5,634 bases of DNA from Eudoraea sp. (GTDB lineage: Bacteria; Bacteroidota; Bacteroidia; Flavobacteriales; Flavobacteriaceae). Numbering within the stretch: position 1 is the first letter of the stretch; each line of letters starts with the position of its first letter. The stretch covers positions 1 to 5,634 of the forward strand of contig JAHEBI010000187.1 of assembly GCA_024642325.1 (NCBI GenBank), read 5' to 3'. Both the position numbers and the translations under genes were made by a program. A model generated the notes under the pieces. That model was not told the origin of the DNA. It worked only from the letters and a program-made list of their open reading frames with translations, and did no database searches. Shown piece after piece: positions 1 to 5,210 of this stretch.

Positions 1-209
1 AGCGTTTTAACCAATTGCTGTACTTCTTCCAGGGAGTTGGGCTCATAAAGATTTTTGGCCTTATAGGTGTAATTGCCCGCCCAGTTTTTTCTTTCGGGTT
101 GCACGGTTTCCACATTATTTGGCCTATCCGATTTACAAGATATATAAGGCGTTAACATGCCACTGGTTACGACAAGGGACGTCTTTTTAATAAAATCATT
201 GCGTTTCAT
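1..209 (-). CDS. FAD-binding alditol/xylitol oxidase-like protein, N-terminal part (runs off left edge)
   Basis: The first 69 codons are visible and the rest lies beyond the left edge. Residues 42-68 (NWAGNYTYKAKNLYEPNSLE and onward) match the start of the FAD-binding domain of alditol oxidases and sugar-lactone oxidases (vanillyl-alcohol-oxidase fold), where an N-W-A-G-N motif precedes the first FAD-binding strand. Family members oxidise polyols or aldonolactones with O2 and release H2O2. The catalytic C-terminal domain is not visible, so the substrate cannot be called. Residues 1-25 look like an export signal: MKRNDFIKK resembles a Tat signal but has only one Arg where twin Arg is expected. 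A hydrophobic stretch follows and ends in YISC, so Cys25 could be a lipidated cysteine. ATG at 209-207 is the natural start because it gives the complete signal. There is no clear Shine-Dalgarno sequence. Family assignment is fairly secure; localisation is inferred. Confidence 0.8.
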   Translation of the reverse strand, partial: MKRNDFIKKTSLVVTSGMLTPYISCKSDRPNNVETVQPERKNWAGNYTYKAKNLYEPNSLEEVQQLVKT

Positions 210-504
210 TAAAATAGGTTTTGATTGGAAGAACTGGAACTGATCCGCTTAATCCGGTGTACTTCCGCTTTTTAAAAATAAGGAAATTATCCCAATTACA
301 GAGGGCTTGAGAAACTGTATTTCATTTAAGCCGGAGAAAGGAATGTTGCATCAAATCAGGCCTTGCAGTTGTAATTTGAATAAACTTTACCGGGCGCCTG
401 ATATTACACTTTGTCCCCCTTAAACCATAACCGTCACCAGCCGAAATGATTCCGGCCGGGTGACGGTATAAATGTTCTTTGATGTTTAGAAATGATAGTC
501 TGTT
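210..504. other. Intergenic stretch without a supported gene
   Basis: This gap separates two minus-strand genes, so it should hold the 3' end of the peroxiredoxin transcript and the promoter of the alditol-oxidase-like gene. The only clear structure is the hairpin at 430-467, entered separately. I could not find a good TAnnTTTG -7 element reading toward the left gene. A 26-codon plus-strand frame at 343-423 has a purine-rich leader but nothing else in its favour. Confidence 0.6.
430..467 (-). terminator. Hairpin downstream of the peroxiredoxin gene, probable terminator
   Basis: A 9-bp perfect stem (ACCGTCACC at 430-438 with GGTGACGGT at 459-467) is continued after a small internal loop by GCCG (440-443) with CGGC (453-456), leaving a short AT-rich loop. 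It lies 37 bp beyond the TAG stop of the peroxiredoxin. On the minus strand the stem is followed by TTATGGTTTA rather than a solid T-run, so the intrinsic terminator call is moderate. It could instead only protect the 3' end of the mRNA. Confidence 0.5.
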
Positions 505-1227
505 CTAATTTTTAAGAACCGTATGCAGTAGTTCTTCCTTTGCCAACTTTTTAGTACAGAAAAACCAGTCTCCGCATTGCAGTTCACCATCTTTTTTATC
601 CATGCGCTCTTCAGCTACGCCACAGGAGCCGGCCGGAGAAATAATAACATCATCTCCCGGATTCCAGTCTGCCGGAGTGGCCACCTTAAATGCATCGGAA
701 GTTTGCATGGCGATTAACGCTCTGTATATTTCATCAAAATTTCTACCCAGACTCAAAGGATAATAAATGATGGCCCTTATCATCCCTTTGGGATCGATAA
801 AGAAAACGGCCCTAACGGCTTGTGTTTTGCTTTCTCCCGGTTGAATCATACCATACTTTTTAGCCACCTCCATGGTTATATCTTCTATCAATGGAAATTT
901 GACTTCAACATTTTTCATGCCTTTGAATTCTATCTTATCCTTTATAGTCCGCAACCAGGCTATATGACTGTAAAGTCCATCAATAGACAACCCAACCAAT
1001 TTACAGTTTGCATTGCCAAATTTATTTTCTAGGGTTGCGAATCTCATAAACTCCGAAGTACATACCGGGGTAAAATCGGCAGGGTGACTGAATAAAATAA
1101 CCCATTTTCCTTTATAATCCGCAGGAAAATTAATATTACCCTGTGTGGTTACTGCTTTGAATGCAGGAGCTTTATCTCCTATCCTTGGCATGGCTGTAAT
1201 TTGTTCCTGAACTTGTACTGTTTCCAT
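505..1227 (-). CDS. Peroxiredoxin, Prx6 / archaeal-type AhpC class (240 aa)
   Basis: A cytosolic thiol peroxidase expected to reduce H2O2, alkyl hydroperoxides and possibly peroxynitrite. It has the thioredoxin-like AhpC/TSA domain (about residues 13-150) followed by a 1-Cys-Prx C-terminal domain (about 160-230). The active-site motif is HPADFTPVCTSE, with peroxidatic Cys56 and Thr53 three residues before it; the conserved catalytic Arg is Arg139 in AVRAVF. Two more cysteines lie in the motif CGDWFFC (Cys218, Cys224), with the same six-residue spacing as the C-terminal pair of the archaeal Aeropyrum-type enzyme. A resolving disulfide is therefore likely, rather than a strict 1-Cys mechanism. 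Cys75 and Cys202 are additional. Length is normal for the class. The only convincing start is ATG at 1227, preceded by an A/T-rich leader without a Shine-Dalgarno sequence. It is probably transcribed alone, from its own promoter. Reductant and oligomeric state are not visible from sequence. Confidence 0.95.
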   Translation of the reverse strand: METVQVQEQITAMPRIGDKAPAFKAVTTQGNINFPADYKGKWVILFSHPADFTPVCTSEFMRFATLENKFGNANCKLVGLSIDGLYSHIAWLRTIKDKIEFKGMKNVEVKFPLIEDITMEVAKKYGMIQPGESKTQAVRAVFFIDPKGMIRAIIYYPLSLGRNFDEIYRALIAMQTSDAFKVATPADWNPGDDVIISPAGSCGVAEERMDKKDGELQCGDWFFCTKKLAKEELLHTVLKN

Positions 1228-1249
1228 TTCGTATATTTTTAGTGTTAAA

Positions 1250-1283
1250 CAAATATTCTATTTAATTTAGATTGCATACAAAA
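1250..1283 (-). promoter_or_regulatory. Candidate Bacteroidota-type promoter for the peroxiredoxin gene
   Basis: Reading on the minus strand, TTTTG (1283-1279) is followed after 21 bp by AATATTTG (1257-1250), one mismatch from the Bacteroidota -7 consensus TAnnTTTG. The spacing is within the usual range for this phylum. Transcription would begin near 1243, giving a short leader before the ATG at 1227. The evidence is pattern-based only. Confidence 0.5.
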
Positions 1284-1309
1284 TTACGCTCTGCTCTTCC
1301 ACATTGGAA

Positions 1310-1325
1310 TGACCTGAGTCAGGTC
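1310..1325. promoter_or_regulatory. Palindromic candidate operator upstream of the peroxiredoxin promoter
   Basis: GACCTGAGTCAGGTC (1311-1325) is a perfect 7-bp inverted repeat around one central base. Overlapping it, TGACCTGAGTCA (1310-1321) has the TGA-N6-TCA symmetry of Crp/Fnr-family sites. It sits about 75 bp upstream of the inferred transcription start, a position suited to an activator. Its one-base centre and lack of a following T-run make it a poor terminator for the upstream esterase gene. The binding protein is unknown. Confidence 0.4.
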
Positions 1326-1375
1326 TTAAAATAAAAACCCTTAGTTAAACCCTATATATTCATACCGGACATTTC

Positions 1376-2689
1376 CTAAACCGCCCAGGGGTAGGTTTCT
1401 GGTAGTTGGGATTTATCTACAAAAACCTGGATGGGGTGTAAGGCTTCCGATTTCTCTATATAGACGAAGGCGTCATATCTTTGAGGTAGTACTGAAGGCA
1501 CATAATTGCCAATATGTTCATATTTAGGATGATAGACCACCCCAATGGCCCTATGTGGAATAGGGGCTTTGAATGCGCTTTCATACTTCAATTCATCCAT
1601 AAAAAGTATTTGATCACCTTTTCCCGTTTGGTGTAAAAGATTTTCCCATGAACTTTTAATGGCCTTGGGCACATGCATTTTCCGCATGGGTTTACCCCAT
1701 TCTGCTGCTGCAATGACGGAGCCTTCATAAGAACCGAAACCCACAATCCTGGGGTTATATGCCGCAAGCTGTTCACGCACCAATTGGCCCACATTTACTG
1801 ATCCTTCAAGCACCATATCTGTGGCCCTTGCATCACCCACATGGGTATTGTGTTCCCATACGATGGCCTTGGCATCAGATCCATGGAAATCCAACAGTCT
1901 TTTTAAAGTATCCATCATGTGTTGATCCCTTACATTCCATGAGCTTTCATTCAAAGAGATCATGGAACGGTAATATTTTTCTGCATTTTTGGCGATATGG
2001 GCATTTTGTTCCATGTTCAGGGAAGCTTCCACATCGCTGTTAAAATAATATTGTGCATGCTCTTTTATATCCCTCAGAAGCCCTAATACTTGACTTTCAC
2101 ATGTCTCCGGAAGCAATCGCCTTAAAGATCTTGCATAGGCCATACCCATTTCATCGCTATAGGGTTCAAAACATCCTATAGCCCTTTTAGCTGATGGTAA
2201 TAAAGAGGGATCATTTTTTTTTAAATAGTCTATAATGACTTCCATGGATTCCCATAAGCTGTAAACGTCAAGTCCATAAATACCTGCTCTATCATTGGCC
2301 GGCAGATCCCGATTATATTTGTGCATCCATTCTATTAAAGCTTCTGTTTCCCAGTTTGCCCACATCCAGGTGGGCCACCTGTTGAACTCTTTCAAAAGGG
2401 CTAAGGAATTTCCGCTTCCTTCACTGTAGTGTTTCACATAACGGTTCAGACGATAAAAATCAGGCCAATCGCCTTCTACCGCAATAAAATTGAATCCATG
2501 TTCTTCAATAAGGCGCTTACTAATGGCTGTTCTCCAGGCATAATACTCGTGGGTTCCATGTGACGCTTCCCCCAATAGTACTAAACGGGAATTGGAGAGT
2601 TCATCTATGAGCGGATTCAAGTCCATTGGGTTCTCCAGAGGCTTGCCGGCTTTTCTTAGGATCGCTATTCGTTTATCAGTTAGGTCCAT
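1376..2689 (-). CDS. Erythromycin esterase family protein (437 aa)
   Basis: Belongs to the EreA/EreB-like hydrolase superfamily (erythromycin_esteras domain), which covers nearly the whole protein. The N-terminal motif GEASHGTHE (residues 40-48) supplies Glu41 and His44, the positions of the catalytic Glu/His in the characterised macrolide esterases. IAVEGDWP (69-76) supplies the further conserved acid Glu72, and VWEHNTHVGD (277-286) is the second signature, with His280. The key residues are therefore present and an active hydrolase is plausible. Chromosomal homologues like this one are generally not proven resistance enzymes, and the true substrate is unknown. There is no signal peptide, so it is probably cytosolic. 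I start it at ATG 2689, 19 bp after the stop of the LigD-type polymerase gene. The frame continues upstream to an ATG at 2794, but the extra 35 codons would overlap that gene by 86 bp and do not resemble the family. It is probably the second gene of a two-gene operon. Confidence 0.9.
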   Translation of the reverse strand: MDLTDKRIAILRKAGKPLENPMDLNPLIDELSNSRLVLLGEASHGTHEYYAWRTAISKRLIEEHGFNFIAVEGDWPDFYRLNRYVKHYSEGSGNSLALLKEFNRWPTWMWANWETEALIEWMHKYNRDLPANDRAGIYGLDVYSLWESMEVIIDYLKKNDPSLLPSAKRAIGCFEPYSDEMGMAYARSLRRLLPETCESQVLGLLRDIKEHAQYYFNSDVEASLNMEQNAHIAKNAEKYYRSMISLNESSWNVRDQHMMDTLKRLLDFHGSDAKAIVWEHNTHVGDARATDMVLEGSVNVGQLVREQLAAYNPRIVGFGSYEGSVIAAAEWGKPMRKMHVPKAIKSSWENLLHQTGKGDQILFMDELKYESAFKAPIPHRAIGVVYHPKYEHIGNYVPSVLPQRYDAFVYIEKSEALHPIQVFVDKSQLPETYPWAV

Positions 2690-2708
2690 TTCAATTTTTA
2701 TTTTAGTG

Positions 2709-3617
2709 TTATGAAGATTCCGTATGGGTGCACTCTTCCAGCAATCTTTCCAGATGCCCTTTGGCAACAGAGATACCTTTACTGTATTTTTCAAAGAGTT
2801 TCCATGGGTTTTCTACTTCCCTTAATCGCTTGTAAACATTATGAATATTATACGTTCGGGAACTAAGGGTACTACTTTTGAGTTCATCCCAATGGAGCGG
2901 TGTAGCCACAGGGGCCCCCTCTATAGCTCTTACTGAAAATGGGCAAACGCCGGTATGGCCATATGAATTACGCATATAATCCAAAAACAACCTGCCTTTG
3001 CGCTGGTTTTTTGGCATGGCCATTGTATATTTTTCGGGATGGTTATAGCAGACATAGGTTGCCACTTTTTTGGCAAAATCGTGGACCTCGTTGAAATTTT
3101 CAGTACAATTTAAGGGAATAACCACATGCAACCCTTTAGAACCCGTGGTCATAGGGAAAGTTGTCATTCCCAGTCTATTTTCCATAATTTCCCGAATCGT
3201 CCTGGCTCCTTCCACCACCACATCAAAATTGTCGTTAGGTGGATCCAGATCAAAAATAAGCCTGTCGGGAAATTCCAACTTATCCACCCTGCTCAGGGTG
3301 GTATGAAAAGTAATCGCACCCTGATTCACAAGATATAACAAGGTTTCAGTTGTATTACAGAGTACATGGTTCACCCAACCATTTTTCTTTTTTACCCTGG
3401 CAGTTTTTATCCATGCGGGAAAATATTCGGATGCGTTCTTTTGAAAGAAACCTTCTTCTGTTATTCCGGCCGGAAATCGTTGTATCGTAAGGGGCCGGTC
3501 TTTAAGAAAAGGAATCATATAGTCTGCAATCTTTTCATAATAATCGATGAGATTGCCCTTGGTTATTGCCGTTTCCGGAAATAGCACCTTACCCCTATGC
3601 GTTATTTCTACCTCCAT
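2709..3617 (-). CDS. Stand-alone LigD-type DNA polymerase/primase domain protein (302 aa)
   Basis: Corresponds to the polymerase module (archaeo-eukaryotic primase fold) of bacterial DNA ligase D, which fills gaps and adds nucleotides at broken ends during Ku-dependent non-homologous end joining. The three metal-binding aspartates are visible: Asp123 and Asp125 in IFDLDPP, and Asp213 in LFLDYMRN. The nucleotide-binding signature TTGSKGLHVVIPL (157-169) is intact, as are the N-terminal RPLTIQRFP (41-49) and the ETLLYLVNQGAITFH...SRVDKLEFPDR block (91-119). Length fits the polymerase domain alone: no ligase or 3'-phosphoesterase module is fused, and no Ku gene is in the window. ATG 3617 starts the protein directly at the canonical HRGKVLFPE segment; its leader has no strong Shine-Dalgarno sequence. 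The esterase-family gene follows after 19 bp, suggesting cotranscription from the promoter at 3673-3703. All catalytic residues are retained, so activity is expected. Confidence 0.93.
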   Translation of the reverse strand: MEVEITHRGKVLFPETAITKGNLIDYYEKIADYMIPFLKDRPLTIQRFPAGITEEGFFQKNASEYFPAWIKTARVKKKNGWVNHVLCNTTETLLYLVNQGAITFHTTLSRVDKLEFPDRLIFDLDPPNDNFDVVVEGARTIREIMENRLGMTTFPMTTGSKGLHVVIPLNCTENFNEVHDFAKKVATYVCYNHPEKYTMAMPKNQRKGRLFLDYMRNSYGHTGVCPFSVRAIEGAPVATPLHWDELKSSTLSSRTYNIHNVYKRLREVENPWKLFEKYSKGISVAKGHLERLLEECTHTESS

Positions 3618-3672
3618 TGCTTCTGATTGACATGAATATTAGACTTTCTTACTATCAACCCCATATCGAATC

Positions 3673-3703
3673 CAAAGTTATTCCCATCTCTACTTCTACA
3701 AAA
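3673..3703 (-). promoter_or_regulatory. Candidate Bacteroidota-type promoter for the polymerase-esterase operon
   Basis: On the minus strand, TTTTG (3703-3699) is followed after 18 bp by TAACTTTG (3680-3673), an exact match to the TAnnTTTG -7 element of the Bacteroidota primary sigma factor. Initiation near 3667 would give a leader of roughly 50 bases before the ATG at 3617. This is the strongest promoter match in the window. It lies in the divergent gap shared with the sigma-like gene, so expression of the two units could be linked. Confidence 0.6.
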
Positions 3704-3733
3704 TGATGTGCATCAGTTGTGAAAAATATCAGC

Positions 3734-3749
3734 AATGATCAAAATCATT
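3734..3749. promoter_or_regulatory. Inverted repeat before the sigma-like gene, FNR-box-like
   Basis: AATGATCAAAATCATT is a perfect 6-bp inverted repeat around CAAA. Its core TGAT-N4-ATCA has the form of an FNR/Crp-type site. If the sigma-like gene starts at 3800, the repeat lies about 50 bp upstream of that start and about 70 bp upstream of the inferred start of the divergent operon. If translation starts at the GTG at 3719, the repeat is coding. Chance occurrence in AT-rich DNA is quite possible. Confidence 0.3.
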
Positions 3750-3799
3750 TCATCGGTCGCGATAAGATTGCATTTTTACATAATATAAAAAGGTTTGTC

Positions 3800-4570
3800 A
3801 TGGAAGATATAGTCGCTTATTACGAAAACAAGAAAACATTCCATCTAGTGGTAGCCAGGGCCTATCCTGATCTGGCACGATTCAGAAGAGAAGACAACAA
3901 AGCTGAGTTTAATTCACTGCTTCTAAAAGTCATTCCTGAGGTGAAAAGGTACATCATCAGGAAATTAAATACCGCAATGCAAAAAGGTCTTATTCCCAGG
4001 GGAAAATACAAACCTGAGGATTTTACGGATCAGCTTTTTATTGAGGTATATGACCACTTTGATGAAATAAAGAGCAAAAAAGACTTTCATCCGTGGTTGT
4101 TCAAAAAAGCCGATACGCTTTTGGACGATATTATGGCGGATGAGGAGTTCGATACGCTTTTTTTAGACAATATTGATTCCTATGCCCGGGTAGAGTGGGA
4201 TTCTATGGCCGAAAAATACAGTACCGATGGCGACGGTGACCTGGTTATGATGGAAGAACTGGATGATATTTCGTACAGGAAGCATGACTATATTCTAAAA
4301 AACATTTTTATAGAGGACAACAATAAGGATCTGATGGCAAAACTCGACCAGGATCTTGGAAAGGAGAACATTCGGAAGCATACTGAGATGGTACTGCATC
4401 ATTTACCAACGGAGATGCGTATGATTTTTGAACTTTTTGCCGAACACCAATTTGATATTGGCGAAATTGCCAAAATACGGAACCGAACTGTTCAGGAAAT
4501 CGAGGAACTCCTGGAAGCTGCACAAAGGAGTATTAAGATCAGTTTATACAATAGATTTATAAATGAATAA
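3800..4570 (+). CDS. Atypical sigma-70-like regulatory protein (256 aa from ATG; 283 aa if GTG 3719 is used)
   Basis: The C-terminal part (residues 196-248 from this start) resembles sigma region 4: HHLPTEMRMIFELF leads into a helix-turn-helix around FDIGEIAKIRNRTVQEIEELL and ends in a basic helix (AAQRSIK). The middle (about 36-113) resembles sigma region 2, with EDFTDQLFIEVYDHF matching the core-binding helix and FHPWLFKKADTLLDDIM matching the 2.3/2.4 position. There the usual Arg-rich -10-contacting end is replaced by acidic residues (DDIMADEEFD), and the linker is also acidic (STDGDGD, MEELDD). It may be a divergent ECF-type sigma factor, or a sigma-derived regulator that binds RNA polymerase without normal promoter opening. 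I chose ATG 3800 because AAAAAGG lies six bases upstream. The first start in the open frame is GTG 3719, which would add 27 residues of no recognisable family. Divergent from the polymerase-esterase operon and overlapping the next gene, so it may regulate this neighbourhood (inference). Confidence 0.72.
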   Translation: MEDIVAYYENKKTFHLVVARAYPDLARFRREDNKAEFNSLLLKVIPEVKRYIIRKLNTAMQKGLIPRGKYKPEDFTDQLFIEVYDHFDEIKSKKDFHPWLFKKADTLLDDIMADEEFDTLFLDNIDSYARVEWDSMAEKYSTDGDGDLVMMEELDDISYRKHDYILKNIFIEDNNKDLMAKLDQDLGKENIRKHTEMVLHHLPTEMRMIFELFAEHQFDIGEIAKIRNRTVQEIEELLEAAQRSIKISLYNRFINE

Positions 4571-4988
4571 AAAATATCAAATGAAAACTACGACTTCTAA
4601 TCCCAAAATAGAATTTTTATTAGGCGCAGGTTTGGATGTGTTACATCAGGAAAGCCAGGAATGGCTGGATACCATAGCCTTATGGAAAGACGAAACCCGG
4701 TTTTTTGCCACTTTACTTCAAAAAAGGGAAACCAAAAGGGAAAAAACATCAGAATTAGGAAAGATGCTCAAAAATCTGGATAAAATACACGCAGATCTTT
4801 TTGACTATCTGGCAGATGATATCCTGCGGCACGAAAGACTTTTGGCCCGACTTCAACAAGCAGAAAAAGGATTGGCGGACATAGATTATCGGGATCAACA
4901 CAGCAAACTAAGGCACAAAATGGTTTTTTTTGAGAGTGATTTCCGTGACTTCAAGAAATTGGTTTTTAGTTACGCGAAGAATCTTTAA
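4563..4988 (+). CDS. Small all-helical protein of unknown function (141 aa)
   Basis: I do not recognise a family. Its ATG lies inside the end of the sigma-like gene: the eight bases ATGAATAA hold both this start and that gene's stop, which favours translational coupling and a shared mRNA. A second in-frame ATG at 4581 would shorten it by six residues. The protein is highly charged, with no signal peptide, no transmembrane segment and no cysteine. Heptad-like spacing suggests three or four amphipathic helices, roughly residues 28-57, 60-86, 86-106 and 110-139, consistent with a helical bundle or coiled coil. Five scattered histidines (28, 76, 90, 113, 118) do not form a hemerythrin pattern that I can see. 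Its position suggests a partner or modulator of the sigma-like protein, perhaps in the role of an anti-sigma factor, but nothing in the sequence proves it. Confidence 0.75.
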   Translation: MNKKYQMKTTTSNPKIEFLLGAGLDVLHQESQEWLDTIALWKDETRFFATLLQKRETKREKTSELGKMLKNLDKIHADLFDYLADDILRHERLLARLQQAEKGLADIDYRDQHSKLRHKMVFFESDFRDFKKLVFSYAKNL

Positions 4989-5061
4989 AAATATAATACT
5001 TTCATTTAGATTCCTGAAATTCAAAGTTGAGGAGTGAAATTTTTACTTAACAACATGCCGC

Positions 5062-5084
5062 TTTTTAAGGAAGGTTCTTAAAAA
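5062..5084. repeat. AT-rich inverted repeat in the convergent gap
   Basis: TTTTTAAG (5062-5069) and CTTAAAAA (5077-5084) form a perfect 8-bp stem around a 7-base loop, about 75 bp after the stop of the small helical protein gene. With only two G-C pairs it would be weak. It might help end the plus-strand transcript, since no stronger plus-strand terminator lies nearer. The rest of the 222-bp gap (4989-5210) shows no gene or RNA that I can support, apart from the terminator at 5155-5180. Confidence 0.3.
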
Positions 5085-5154
5085 ACAAGAGCCATAAAGA
5101 CTGTTTGCATATATTTTTATAAGACCCGGCTTAGCTCCATGCCAATCAATAAAA

Positions 5155-5180
5155 AGCCCCGATTTTGATTCACCGGGGCT
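5155..5180 (-). terminator. Intrinsic terminator of the BON-domain gene
   Basis: On the minus strand, AGCCCCG (5180-5174) pairs with CGGGGCT (5161-5155) in a 7-bp GC-rich stem with a 12-base loop, followed at once by TTTTTATT. It begins 30 bp after the TAA of the BON-domain gene. The T-rich ATTTCTACTTT on the plus-strand side is weaker, but the element may act in both directions between the convergent genes. Confidence 0.85.
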
Positions 5181-5210
5181 ATTTCTACTTTGAAATGCGA
5201 CTCTCAAGAC

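Noticed and set aside
343..423. 26-codon plus-strand frame after a purine-rich leader (CCGGAGAAAGGA)
   Set aside because: Very short, no recognisable protein, Cys/Pro-rich composition unlike the neighbouring genes; probably chance.
1311..1325. Palindrome as transcription terminator of the esterase-family gene
   Set aside because: The symmetric arms leave only a one-base loop and no T-run follows on the minus strand, so an operator is more likely.
1759..2043. 94-codon plus-strand frame antisense to the esterase-family gene
   Set aside because: The opposite strand is a well-supported enzyme gene; the His/Pro/Trp-rich translation has no family character.
1376..2689. Macrolide resistance gene (ereA/ereB)
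   Set aside because: The superfamily motif is present, but this is a chromosomal-type homologue beside a repair polymerase, with no mobile element; calling resistance would go beyond the evidence.
2690..2794. 35-codon upstream extension of the esterase-family gene
   Set aside because: It overlaps the end of the polymerase gene by 86 bp, does not resemble the family N-terminus, and an ATG directly before the conserved region fits the 19-bp spacing.
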